Source of the DNA: Rhodanobacteraceae bacterium
Lineage (GTDB): Bacteria > Pseudomonadota > Gammaproteobacteria > Xanthomonadales > SZUA-5
NCBI GenBank assembly: GCA_024234055.1
Contig: JACKOW010000001.1
Location: 1,014,741-1,078,740, forward strand
Direction of reading: 5' to 3'
DNA length: 64,000 nucleotides
Below, piece by piece: positions 7,681-15,824 of this stretch (its first letter is position 1; each line of letters starts with the position of its first letter). The translations under genes and the position numbers were made by a program. The notes beneath the pieces are model-generated. The model had not been told where the DNA came from, ran no database searches, and saw only the letters and a program-made list of their open reading frames with translations.

Positions 7681-8349
7681 CTATTTGAACTGCGCGTAGG
7701 CCGTGAGCGGTAGCCGCTCGATGGCCGGCACCTGCGCACCTTCGGCCGGGTAGCCGACCACCAGTAGCAGATAGGCCATCTCGTTGTTCGGTCGGCCCAG
7801 GATCTCACCGAGAAAGCCCATCGGACTCGGTGTGTGCGTGAGCGTGGCCAGACCGGCGCGGTGCAGGGCCGCGATCAGCATGCCGGTGGCAATACCCACC
7901 GATTCATGCGGGTAGTAGCGCTTGACCTTCTCGCCCTGCTCGTTGAAGGCGAAGCGCTCGTAGAAGATGCCGATCAGCCAGGGCGCTATCTCCAGAAAGG
8001 GCTTGTTTGCATCCGTGCCGATGGCCGACAGCGCCTGCAGCCACTGCGCCGGGGCGCGGTGCTCGTAGAAGGCGCGCTCCTCGGCCTCGGCGGCCTCGCG
8101 GATTCGGTGCTTGAGCTCGGCGTCGGCCACGGCGACGAAGCGCCAGGGCTGTTGATTGGCGCCGCTGGGGGCGGTGCCGGCCGCGCGCAGACAGGCTTCT
8201 ATGATGCTGCGCGGCACCGGCCGGTCGGAGAATTCGCGCACCGTGCGCCGCCGCGCCAGATCGGCCGCGAATTCATCGGCACGGGCCTGCATTTCGGCGG
8301 GCGGATATTCGCGGTAGTCCGGCAGCGGAATGTGCGATGCAGCGCTCAT
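7681..8349 (-). CDS. Nitroreductase-fold flavoprotein, iodotyrosine deiodinase-like
   Basis: 222 aa FMN-binding nitroreductase fold: RRTVREFSDRPVP at the start (FMN phosphate-binding Arg residues), APSGANQQPW at about 60-69, GRPNNE near 187. By alignment from memory to human iodotyrosine deiodinase, the three residues that grip the zwitterion of halotyrosine are kept: E91, Y95 and K116, in the same spacing. This points to reductive dehalogenation of halotyrosines or a close relative rather than to generic nitroreduction. ATG 8349 fits the family start. It sits between a CFA-like methyltransferase (73 nt upstream) and a membrane protein, so it may be the tail of the lipid operon. Confidence 0.85.
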   Translation of the reverse strand: MSAASHIPLPDYREYPPAEMQARADEFAADLARRRTVREFSDRPVPRSIIEACLRAAGTAPSGANQQPWRFVAVADAELKHRIREAAEAEERAFYEHRAPAQWLQALSAIGTDANKPFLEIAPWLIGIFYERFAFNEQGEKVKRYYPHESVGIATGMLIAALHRAGLATLTHTPSPMGFLGEILGRPNNEMAYLLLVVGYPAEGAQVPAIERLPLTAYAQFK

Positions 8350-8422
8350 GGCCGGCTCCCGGCGATCGATCAGGATGCTCCGTATGCCATCGCCACCAAC
8401 ATAAATCCAGTGGGCTGCGGCA

Positions 8423-9445
8423 TCAGCGGCGCACGAAGCGATAGTGCCCGACCAGCCACTGCTCGCCCCCGGCGTAGCCGAACAACTCGGCGCAGGCGAG
8501 GTAGAACATGCGCCAGCGCTGCAACCAGACGGCGGCCTGATCGGCGCCATAGGTGGCGCGGAACAGATCCAGGATCTCGCCGCGATGCGCATCGGTATTG
8601 GCCAGCCAGTGTTCGCTGGTCTGCTGGTAGTGGCGACCGTTCACGCGCCACTGCTGTTCCAGGCAGAGGTCCTTCTGGAAGTACAGCAGCGTGTCAGCGG
8701 CCGGCATCAGGCCACCGGTGAAGAAATAGCGGCCCATCCAGTTGTCCTCGCCCTCGATCTCGAAGGGATACATGACTTCGCGATGGACGAAGATGTGCAC
8801 GAACAGCTTGCCGCCCGGCTTCAGCCAGGAGGCGATGCGCCCCAGCAGGATTTCGTAGTTGCGCATGTGCTCGAACATCTCGATCGAGACACAGCGATCG
8901 AAGCTGTTCGGATCCAGCTTCAGCTGATTGACGTCGCAGGTGATGATGCGCACGTTGTTGAAACCGCGCTCGCGACAGCGTTCTTCGATGAACTCGCGTT
9001 GCGGTGCCGAATTCGACACCGCCGTGATCTGCGAGTTCGGAAACTGCTCGGCCATCCACAGCGTCAGTGAGCCCCAGCCGCAGCCCAGTTCCAGAATGCT
9101 CTGACCGTCGACCAGTTCGGCGCGCTCGTTGTACAGGCCGAGCATGGCTTCCTCGGCCTGATCCAGGCTTTCGCTACCAGTCTTGTAGTAGCAGCTCGAA
9201 TACTTCAGGCGTTTGCCCAGGCAGCGCAGGAAGAAGGGCGGCGGCAACTCGTAATGCTGCTCGTTGGCGGCCCGGGTTTCGATCGCGATCGGACTGCTGC
9301 GCAAGCCGTCGATGCGCGAGCGGAAGCGCTTATACCAGTCACCGGCGTACTCCTCGCGCAACCTCTGCGCATTGAGCCGGCGAATGCCGACCCGGGTCAG
9401 AGCATCAGGAATGAAGCCGCGTTCGCAGAGGGAGATGAGGGACAT
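8423..9445 (-). CDS. CFA synthase-like SAM-dependent methyltransferase
   Basis: 340 aa. SAM-binding motif LELGCGWGSL (residues 118-127). Upstream HYELPPPFF replaces the HYDLGNDFF signature of cyclopropane synthases; this variant is seen in the CFA-related group annotated near coclaurine N-methyltransferases. The C-terminal half has WRVNGRHYQQT and a Trp/Arg-rich motif (WLQRWRMFYL) typical of the group. It is the last gene of the lipid cluster, 96 nt after DUF1295, with a paired-arm repeat in that gap. Likely acts on an unsaturated acyl chain or a product of the upstream CFA enzyme; the actual substrate is not predictable from sequence. Confidence 0.85.
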   Translation of the reverse strand: MSLISLCERGFIPDALTRVGIRRLNAQRLREEYAGDWYKRFRSRIDGLRSSPIAIETRAANEQHYELPPPFFLRCLGKRLKYSSCYYKTGSESLDQAEEAMLGLYNERAELVDGQSILELGCGWGSLTLWMAEQFPNSQITAVSNSAPQREFIEERCRERGFNNVRIITCDVNQLKLDPNSFDRCVSIEMFEHMRNYEILLGRIASWLKPGGKLFVHIFVHREVMYPFEIEGEDNWMGRYFFTGGLMPAADTLLYFQKDLCLEQQWRVNGRHYQQTSEHWLANTDAHRGEILDLFRATYGADQAAVWLQRWRMFYLACAELFGYAGGEQWLVGHYRFVRR

Positions 9446-9483
9446 GGGTACTTGCGTGAAGGTCAGAGGAAGGGAAGAGATGG

Positions 9484-9552
9484 GTCAAAGGTGAAACGTG
9501 AAACGTCAATCGAAGCGCGCACAGCATTGACGTTTTACATTTTACTTTTCAC
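9484..9552. repeat. Paired-arm repeat element (GTGAAAC family)
   Basis: Left arm 9484-9510 (units of GTGAAAC type) and right arm 9526-9552 match as an inverted repeat at 22 of 27 positions, around a 15-nt loop. It overlaps the last codons of the DUF1295 gene (stop at 9542) and lies between two lipid-operon genes. Same purine-arm-first layout as the GAGGGC elements but with an unrelated unit. Confidence 0.75.
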
Positions 9553-10330
9553 TGTTCTTCGGAAACCACGGAATCAGCATGCTGGTAGTGCGCTGATACT
9601 CGCGATAGTCGTCGCCGCGGGAGCGCAGCGACTGGGCTTCGACGAAGGGGATGCCGCTGACCCAGCACAGCGATACCAGCATCAGCGCCGGGCCGATCAG
9701 GCTGAGCACGAACCAGGGTGAGCCCCAGGCCAGACAAACATAGGCAAACCAGTGCAGCCATTCGAAGAAGTAGTTGGGATGACGTGAGTAACGCCACAGA
9801 CCGTCGCGACAGGTTTTTCCGCGGTTGCGCGGATTGGAACGGAAGCGGGCCAGCTGCAGGTCGGCGATGGATTCACCGACCAGACTGGCCAGCCACACGC
9901 AGATACCCAGCGTGATGGTGGCGGTCAACTCCGGCACCGGGTTGCTGGCCGCTACCAGGAAAGGGAGCGAGAACAGGGCGACAGCCAGTGCCTGGGCCTG
10001 GAAGAACAGGAAGAACTTGCCCTGATGGCCCTGCCAATGCGCGCGCAGATGGGCATAGCGACCGTCCTCTTCCTCATTGAGCACCCGATGCAGCAGGTGC
10101 AGGGCAAGGCGGAAGCCCCAGGTGGCAGCCAGCAGCGCGACCACCAGCCGCGGCAGCAGTGCACCATCCGCCACTGCGCCGTAGTAAAGGGCCGCCACTC
10201 CCAGCAGCGCGGCCCAGGCGACATCCACAAAGCCGGCATTGGCGGTGCGTTTCTGGATGTACCAGACCGCGCTCATGGCCAAGGCCGAGGTCATCCAGGC
10301 GATGCCCAGGTGCAGAAGCAGCTCGTTCAT
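9542..10330 (-). CDS. DUF1295 membrane protein (steroid 5-alpha-reductase-like)
   Basis: 262 aa with about six hydrophobic segments and the family signature near the C-terminus: GLWRYSRHPNYFFEW, the conserved RHPNY region shared with isoprenylcysteine methyltransferase and 5-alpha-reductase C-terminal domains. Proteins of this family are predicted membrane reductases using NAD(P)H on lipid substrates. Its start overlaps the DUF2878 stop (ATGA at 10327-10330). Gene order CFA-DUF2878-DUF1295 recurs in proteobacterial lipid clusters. The last residues are encoded within a repeat element. Reaction not established; reduction of a modified acyl or isoprenoid chain is a guess from fold. Confidence 0.88.
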   Translation of the reverse strand: MNELLLHLGIAWMTSALAMSAVWYIQKRTANAGFVDVAWAALLGVAALYYGAVADGALLPRLVVALLAATWGFRLALHLLHRVLNEEEDGRYAHLRAHWQGHQGKFFLFFQAQALAVALFSLPFLVAASNPVPELTATITLGICVWLASLVGESIADLQLARFRSNPRNRGKTCRDGLWRYSRHPNYFFEWLHWFAYVCLAWGSPWFVLSLIGPALMLVSLCWVSGIPFVEAQSLRSRGDDYREYQRTTSMLIPWFPKNSEK

Positions 10331-10869
10331 GACAGCCGCGGTGTGGCCGGGTCAAGTTTGGGCACCCAGCTGGACGCCAGCATCAACAGCAGCGGGGTGA
10401 GCAGGCCCCAGACCACGGCAATCGCACCATAGACCAGCCAGGGCGAGGCCAGCATCTCGACCGCCGCAAATTTGCTGCCGGCCACGTAATAGGCCACTGG
10501 ACCGCCGATCAGTCCGAACAGTGCTGCCAGGCCAAGGTGCGGCTTGAACACTCGCATGGAGTGGTTGAGGGTCAGCGCAAAGCTCATCCACATGCCCAGA
10601 ATCCAGATTGGCGCCAGTCCGTCGAAGGGGACCGGCTCGGCGAAGCGCAGCAGCCCGAATTGCACATAGGCGCTGTCGACAATCAACCCGACCAGGCAGG
10701 CCACGCAGACCAGGGCCATGTCGGTTCGCGGCCAGGGCGTCAACTTGAAGGTGATCGCAGCCAAGATCAGCAGCGAGAGCGGCCCGGCCCACCAGGCGTC
10801 GTGGCCGGCACCGAACACCGTGACCACCCAGCCGATCTGGAACAGCACCAGATTGAGTACGATGTTCAT
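10327..10869 (-). CDS. DUF2878 integral membrane protein
   Basis: 180 aa, almost entirely hydrophobic, with about six membrane segments (first FQIGWVVTVFGAG, last AIAVVWGLLTPLLLMLA). It matches the small inner-membrane DUF2878 proteins found between CFA-type methyltransferase and DUF1295 genes. Start overlaps the CFA stop (ATGA, 10867-10871) and the stop overlaps the DUF1295 start, so expression of the three is tightly coupled. No catalytic motif is visible; it could be a scaffold or a lipid-binding subunit of the pathway. Confidence 0.82.
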   Translation of the reverse strand: MNIVLNLVLFQIGWVVTVFGAGHDAWWAGPLSLLILAAITFKLTPWPRTDMALVCVACLVGLIVDSAYVQFGLLRFAEPVPFDGLAPIWILGMWMSFALTLNHSMRVFKPHLGLAALFGLIGGPVAYYVAGSKFAAVEMLASPWLVYGAIAVVWGLLTPLLLMLASSWVPKLDPATPRLS

Positions 10870-12158
10870 CAGATTTCCGGATTCAGATCGGGGAGGAACT
10901 GCGGTCGTCGGTTCTGCGGCTTGGACAGCAGCAGATGGACGTCGCTAATGGAGCGCTCCAGAAAGCCGCCCTCGCAGTAGCACAGATAGTAGTTCCACAT
11001 GCGGATGAAAGCCTCCGAGTAGCCTTGCTTCCTGACTTCGGGCAGTGCCGCCTGGAAACGTTGGCGCCAGGCGCGCAAGGTCAGCGCATAGCTCGGTCCA
11101 ATGTCTTCCAGATGGGTCAGCCGCAGATCGGAGCTGCGGGCGACGGCACCGAGCATGGCCGCGTTCGAGGGAATGAAGCTGCCCGGGAAGATGTAGCGCT
11201 TGATGAAATCGATATCGGTCAACGCCCGTTGATAGCGGTGATCCTCGATGGTGATGGCCTGAATCAGGGCGCTGCCATGATTCTCCAGCAGACCGGAGAC
11301 CTTGGCGAAATAGGTATCCAGATACTGGTGGCCGATGGCTTCGATCATCTCGATCGACACCAGTTTGTCATAGCGGCCCTTGAGATCGCGGTAGTCCTCC
11401 AGCAACAAGGTGATGCGATCACCCAGTCCGGCGCGGTCGATGCGTTCGCGCGCCAGATCATGCTGGCGCTGGGAAATGGTGGTGGTGGTGACGTGGACGC
11501 CGTGATGCCGGGCGGCGTGGATGGCAAAGCCACCCCAGCCGGTGCCGATCTCCACCAGCCGCTGGCCGGGTTGCAGATCCAGCTTCTGGCAGATGCGCTG
11601 CAGTCGGCGCTGCTGGGCCGTCTCCAGGCTCTCCGACTCGTTGAGATAGATCGCACTCGAGTACATCAGCGAGGGATCCAGAAACAACTCGAAGAATTCG
11701 TTGCCCAGATCGTAGTGCGCGGCAATGTTGCGGCGGCTGCCGTCGCGGGTGTTGCGTCTGAGCGTGTGCCACAGGCGCAGCGCCGAGGTGGCCAGGCGCG
11801 CCATGCCGCCCTCCATGTTGTCGAGCACCTCGCGATTGCGCACCAGGATGCGGATCAGCGCCACCAGATCATCGCAGTCCCAGGCGCCATCCATGTAGGC
11901 CTCGGCACTGCCGACGCTGCCGCCCAGCGCCATCTGCCGATAGACCTCCGGATGGTGCACGCGGACGGTGGCGCGTGGTCCAGCGGCGGCGTTCACCGCG
12001 CCGAACTCATAGCGTTCATTGCCATCGATCAGGCTGAGATGGCCGTGGTCAAGGCGGGTCAACTCACCCAGCAGGCGGCGCTTGAAGAAGGGGCCGGTGA
12101 TGTCGGTAGGCGCTGTGGCGGTGGCCGTGTATCCGGCATCCAGGGTGTTGTCAGTCAT
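10869..12158 (-). CDS. Cyclopropane-fatty-acyl-phospholipid synthase family methyltransferase
   Basis: 429 aa. An N-terminal domain (1-125) precedes the catalytic domain with HYDLGNEFF (148-156), the phospholipid-side signature, and SAM-binding EIGTGWGGFA (203-212). Transfers a methyl or methylene group from SAM to the double bond of a membrane phospholipid acyl chain. ATG 12158 was chosen over an in-frame GTG at 12164 because a GAGGTG ribosome site lies 8 nt before the ATG; that site overlaps the stop of the upstream DUF1365 gene. With FAD and DUF1365 partners it may belong to the branch that makes methylated, branched or furan fatty acids rather than cyclopropanes. Confidence 0.9.
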   Translation of the reverse strand: MTDNTLDAGYTATATAPTDITGPFFKRRLLGELTRLDHGHLSLIDGNERYEFGAVNAAAGPRATVRVHHPEVYRQMALGGSVGSAEAYMDGAWDCDDLVALIRILVRNREVLDNMEGGMARLATSALRLWHTLRRNTRDGSRRNIAAHYDLGNEFFELFLDPSLMYSSAIYLNESESLETAQQRRLQRICQKLDLQPGQRLVEIGTGWGGFAIHAARHHGVHVTTTTISQRQHDLARERIDRAGLGDRITLLLEDYRDLKGRYDKLVSIEMIEAIGHQYLDTYFAKVSGLLENHGSALIQAITIEDHRYQRALTDIDFIKRYIFPGSFIPSNAAMLGAVARSSDLRLTHLEDIGPSYALTLRAWRQRFQAALPEVRKQGYSEAFIRMWNYYLCYCEGGFLERSISDVHLLLSKPQNRRPQFLPDLNPEI

Positions 12159-12170
12159 CAGCACGGCACC

Positions 12171-12935
12171 TCAGGAGGTTTTGGGGTGAGCGAAGAAGGG
12201 GGTGCGTTTCAGCCTCAGCAACAGCGCATTCCAGTAGATCTTCCAGGCAACCTGGGCGGTGATCCATGGGTAGTTCAACAGAAACTTCGTGAGCGCGGCG
12301 CCATCAAGCGGTCGTCTTTGCATCACCAGCGTGGCATCGAAGATCTTGCCGGCCTCGTCGGCCACATTCATGTGCACGCGCAGATCCGCGCCCGGCGGCT
12401 CGAAACGCCAGTCATAGTGCATCTGCATGGGCAGGAAGGGCGACACGTGGAAAGCCTTGTCGAAACTCCACGCATGAACGCGCTGCGCGGTGCCATGACG
12501 GGCGGCCTCGGCTGCCGGCAGCACATAGGCAAAGCGTTCGCCCCAGGGCGTGTTGGTGATCTCGGCAACGATCGCCAGCAGGGTTTGGCCGTCCGGCTCG
12601 AAGCAGTAGTAGAAGCTGACCGGATTGAAGCAATAGCCGAAGAAGCGCCAGTGCGCGAGCAGCCGCACCGGGCCGCACGGACGCGCCCCCGTGGCCTGCT
12701 CGACGCGGTCGTAAACGGCTTCCTTGAGCGGTTGCTTCGGATCGCCCAGATAGTCGCTGCGCCGGAAGCTGGCGATGTTGCGCCGCTCCAGCGACCACAG
12801 CCAACGGCCGCGCAGCAGCTGCGGGAGTTCATCCAGATCCACATACAGCTGCGCCATGCGGTAGCGGAATCCGTGTGGATGCGGTCGGCTGCGCCGATGC
12901 CGGACGTGGCCCAGGTACAGTGCGCTGGCGCTCAT
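12171..12935 (-). CDS. DUF1365 family protein
   Basis: 254 aa. Typical DUF1365 features: N-terminal LYLGHVRHRRSRPHPHGFRY, then FRRSDYLGDP, FFGYCFNPVSFYYCF (about 110-124) and HVSPFLPMQMHYDWRF (about 175-190). These proteins occur almost always between an FAD-dependent oxidoreductase and a CFA-like methyltransferase, as here (2-nt gap to the former, 12 nt to the latter). Function is undefined; the conserved aromatic/His/Asn core suggests an enzyme or acyl-lipid binder. ATG 12935 begins the conserved N-terminus; upstream in-frame sequence overlaps the FAD gene and is not family-like. Confidence 0.9.
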   Translation of the reverse strand: MSASALYLGHVRHRRSRPHPHGFRYRMAQLYVDLDELPQLLRGRWLWSLERRNIASFRRSDYLGDPKQPLKEAVYDRVEQATGARPCGPVRLLAHWRFFGYCFNPVSFYYCFEPDGQTLLAIVAEITNTPWGERFAYVLPAAEAARHGTAQRVHAWSFDKAFHVSPFLPMQMHYDWRFEPPGADLRVHMNVADEAGKIFDATLVMQRRPLDGAALTKFLLNYPWITAQVAWKIYWNALLLRLKRTPFFAHPKTS

Positions 12936-12937
12936 CG

Positions 12938-14197
12938 CTAGTCCCAGCGACAACCAAGCGCGCTGGCAACGCGCACGCCACTGCGCAAGCCGTCTTCGTG
13001 AAAGCCCCAGCCCCAGTAGGCGCCGCAATACCAGCTGCGGCGCAGGCCGTTGATCTCGGACCAGCGGCCCTGCGCAGCCACCGAGGCGTGGGTGTAGACC
13101 GGATGCGCATAGTCCATGCGCGCCAGAATCCGCTCCGGCGCAATGCGCTGGGTGGCATTCAAGGTGACGATGTAAGGCGTGCTGCAACTCAGGCTCTGCA
13201 ACAGGTTCATGCAATAGCTGACCGTGCAGGCCGGCGCCTCGGCCGCCCCCGGTACCGGCTTGAGCTTGAGTGCATTCCAGGCCGCCCACGCAGCTCGACG
13301 TTTCGGCAGCAGGCTCGCGTCGGTGTGGAGCACGGTGTCATTGCGCTGGAACTTGATGGCGCCGAGGATCTCGCGCTCGCTGTCGCTGGGATCGTCGAGC
13401 ATGGCCAGGGCCTGATCGCTGTGGCAGGCGAACACCACCTGATCGAAGGTCGATTCATCGCCCTGGCTGAATACACGCACGCCGTTCTCGCTGCGTTCCA
13501 CCCGACGCACCGCGGCGCCGGTGCGGAATTCGCCGCGGATGGCCGGCACCAGCTTGTCCAGATAGCGGGCCGAACCGCCCTTGACCACGCGCCAAGGGGG
13601 CCGATTGCCGGCATCCAGCATCTGGTGGTTGGCCATGAACTGCACCAGGTACCTGGCCGGAAAATCGAGGATGGTGGCTGTGGGCGAGGACCACAACGCC
13701 GATGCCATCGGCAGCAGATGATCCTCGATGAACAGCCTGCCATAGCCGTGCTCTCGCAGATACTCCCCGAGCGAAGGCCCGGGACCGGGATCGCGCAGCA
13801 GCGCTGGCGACTCGCGGTAGAAGCGCAGGATGTCGAGCACCATGCGCCAGAACGGCGGGCTCAGCAGGTTGCTGCGCTGGCAGAACAACCGATTCAGATT
13901 GGTGGCGTTGTATTCGAGTCCGCTGAGCTCGTTCTTGACCGCAAAGCTCATGGTCGTCGGCTGCGATTCGACCCCGAGTTCGGCGAACAGGCGTGTCAGC
14001 AGCGGATAGTGATCCGGATTGAAGACAATGAAGCCGGTGTCGATGCTGATCTTGCCTGAGCCCCCGTCAATGTCGTGGGTATGGGTGTGTCCGCCCAGCC
14101 GATCCTCGGCCTCGTAGACCACGACCTCGTGTTCGCGGGCGAGCAGGTAGGCGGCACCCAGGCCAGCGATGCCGGATCCGATGATGGCAATGCGCAT
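12938..14197 (-). CDS. FAD-dependent oxidoreductase (NAD(P)/FAD-binding, amine-oxidase-like)
   Basis: 419 aa. Rossmann dinucleotide fold at the N-terminus (G7-S-G9-I-A-G12, then an acidic E in VVYEAEDRLGG with the GG motif), a middle substrate region, and a C-terminal FAD-closing motif (WYCGAYWGWGFHEDGLRSG). This flavoprotein family accompanies DUF1365 and CFA synthases; in actinobacterial and alphaproteobacterial systems such flavoproteins reduce or oxidise the methylated acyl intermediate. Start MRIAIIGSG at 14197 is 4 nt after the desaturase stop. Probably peripheral to the cytoplasmic membrane. Confidence 0.9.
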   Translation of the reverse strand: MRIAIIGSGIAGLGAAYLLAREHEVVVYEAEDRLGGHTHTHDIDGGSGKISIDTGFIVFNPDHYPLLTRLFAELGVESQPTTMSFAVKNELSGLEYNATNLNRLFCQRSNLLSPPFWRMVLDILRFYRESPALLRDPGPGPSLGEYLREHGYGRLFIEDHLLPMASALWSSPTATILDFPARYLVQFMANHQMLDAGNRPPWRVVKGGSARYLDKLVPAIRGEFRTGAAVRRVERSENGVRVFSQGDESTFDQVVFACHSDQALAMLDDPSDSEREILGAIKFQRNDTVLHTDASLLPKRRAAWAAWNALKLKPVPGAAEAPACTVSYCMNLLQSLSCSTPYIVTLNATQRIAPERILARMDYAHPVYTHASVAAQGRWSEINGLRRSWYCGAYWGWGFHEDGLRSGVRVASALGCRWD

Positions 14198-14201
14198 GGT
14201 G

Positions 14202-15359
14202 TCAGCCGCCCGGTCGACGGCTGCGGGCATCGCGGATGCGCGCCGGCACGGGTTTCAGTTGCCATACCAGGCCGCACCAGCTCATCAGCTTGAGCGCGTA
14301 CCAGGTGAGATCCAGTTCCCACCAGTAGAAGCCCTGACGCACCGAGGCCGGATAATGGTGGTGATTGTTGTGCCAGCCCTCGCCGAGCGTGATCAGCGCC
14401 AGCCAGAAGTTGTTGCGGCTGTCGTCACGGGTCTGGTAGCGGCGCTTGCCCCAGACATGCGCCAGCGAGTTGATCGTGACCGTGGCATGGAACAGCACCA
14501 CGGTGGAGACGAAGAAGCCCCAGATCAACAACTGCGGACCGTTGGTGCCCAAGCCCGGCGCGTGGTGCTCCAGCAGGTTTCCGATCCACATCAGCAGCGC
14601 CGCCAGCAGCACCGGTACCAGGATGTCGAAGCGGTCGAGGAAGCGCAGCTCCGGAAATTTGGCCAGATCCGGAATCACCTTGAAATCGATGCCGAAGGCC
14701 CGCGGCGTCATGAACCAGCCCATGTGGCTGCGCCAGAAGCCGTGCTGCACCGGAGAATGCAGATCGCCGGGTTGGTCTGAATGACGATGGTGATGGCGAT
14801 GATGGGCGGCCCACCACAGCGGACCGCGCTGTACCGAGCTGGCGCCGATCATCCCGAACAGGAACTGCAGTGGCCTGGAAGTCTTGAAGGCGCGATGGGA
14901 AAAGTAGCGGTGGTAGAAGCCGGTGATGGCAAACATGCGGATCAGGTACAGGACGATTGCCGTGCCCAACGCAAACCAGCTGAAACCCACCCAGAAAACG
15001 CCGATACAGGCCAGATGCAAGCCGATGAAGGGAATCACCCGCAACCAGTCAATGCGATCTGCCGCTGCGGCGTCCACGGGCAAGGCTGCGCTGGTATCGA
15101 ACCAGCGCACCAGCGCCACCCAGGCACGGGTCCAGAGTCCGCGCGTTCGGCTGACAGTATCGTCGATGACGCCTTCGACGCGTTCTGCGGCATGGCCCAT
15201 CTGGGCGCGGGCGCTGTCCATGGCCTCGCCGACGCCTCGCTCCATCTGCAGCGCGGCCTCGCCCACACGGCGGCGCGCGTGCTGCAGGCCATCAGCCACG
15301 GCCTGTTCCAGCTGGGCGGCCTGCAAGGCGGGATTGGCAACGGAGTGTTCATGACTCAT
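14202..15359 (-). CDS. Acyl-lipid/acyl-CoA desaturase with long N-terminal extension
   Basis: 385 aa membrane di-iron desaturase. Three histidine boxes: HRYFSH (150-155), HHRHH (186-190), HNNHH (330-334), with hydrophobic pairs around residues 108-140 and 246-300. It introduces a double bond, by homology probably at delta-9, that could feed the CFA enzymes. Unusual: the first about 105 residues are an Ala/Gln/Arg-rich helical extension before the first membrane segment (ERVEGVIDDTVSRTRGLW), absent from ordinary desaturases of this class. ATG 15359 is preferred to GTG 15365 because AGGAAG lies about 6 nt upstream. Linked to OsmC by 12 nt and to the FAD gene by 4 nt. Confidence 0.92.
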   Translation of the reverse strand: MSHEHSVANPALQAAQLEQAVADGLQHARRRVGEAALQMERGVGEAMDSARAQMGHAAERVEGVIDDTVSRTRGLWTRAWVALVRWFDTSAALPVDAAAADRIDWLRVIPFIGLHLACIGVFWVGFSWFALGTAIVLYLIRMFAITGFYHRYFSHRAFKTSRPLQFLFGMIGASSVQRGPLWWAAHHRHHHRHSDQPGDLHSPVQHGFWRSHMGWFMTPRAFGIDFKVIPDLAKFPELRFLDRFDILVPVLLAALLMWIGNLLEHHAPGLGTNGPQLLIWGFFVSTVVLFHATVTINSLAHVWGKRRYQTRDDSRNNFWLALITLGEGWHNNHHHYPASVRQGFYWWELDLTWYALKLMSWCGLVWQLKPVPARIRDARSRRPGG

Positions 15360-15371
15360 CAGCACTTCCTG

Positions 15372-15824
15372 TCAGTCTGTCTGGGGCTCTACCGTGACCT
15401 CGGTCTTGACCGAGTTGGCGATGAAGCAGGCCTTGTGGGCACGCTCATGCAATCCGGCAAGTTCCTCGCGACTGGGCTGCCGATCGCCAAAGACCACGCG
15501 TGGACGCAACACCACCTTGACCATGCTCATGCGGCCTTCGGCATTCTTGTCCAGGGTGCCGACGGCATCGTCGGCGTAGGAGCGCACTTCAAAACCCTTG
15601 ACCGCCGCAATCGCCAGAAAGGTCAGCATATGACATGAGGCGAGAGACGCCGTGAAGGCATCTTCGGGATCGACCGCCGCCGCATTGCCGTTGAAGTCCG
15701 GGGCCGAAGAGGCCAGCAGGGTCTGATCACCCTTGAACAGCCATTGGTGATCGCGCGAAAAACTCTTGTCGGCAAAACTGCCGCTGCTGTGGGTGAAGCG
15801 AATCGCGGCGTGATGCTCACTCAT
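15372..15824 (-). CDS. OsmC-family peroxiredoxin-like protein
   Basis: 150 aa OsmC/Ohr fold. The two family cysteines are present: C64 in LASCHMLTF and C133 in AHKACFIANS. Such proteins reduce organic, especially lipid, hydroperoxides through a thiol cycle. It is the first gene of the lipid-modification operon, 12 nt upstream of the desaturase, so a role in detoxifying peroxidised unsaturated lipids fits. Start ATG 15824 begins the family-like N-terminus (MSEHHAAIRF). A small dyad CGTAC...GTACG lies just upstream (about 15867-15881) and could be a regulatory site; no promoter is clear. Confidence 0.88.
   Translation of the reverse strand: MSEHHAAIRFTHSSGSFADKSFSRDHQWLFKGDQTLLASSAPDFNGNAAAVDPEDAFTASLASCHMLTFLAIAAVKGFEVRSYADDAVGTLDKNAEGRMSMVKVVLRPRVVFGDRQPSREELAGLHERAHKACFIANSVKTEVTVEPQTD

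Noticed and set aside
7681..8592. Longer N-terminus for the nitroreductase starting at 8592
   Set aside because: The extra 81 residues lie antiparallel to nothing conserved and overlap the CFA-like gene on the same strand in another frame; ATG 8349 fits the family.
10935..12941. 668-codon plus-strand open frame
   Set aside because: Antisense to the CFA and DUF1365 genes, which have clear catalytic motifs; it is a GC-bias shadow.
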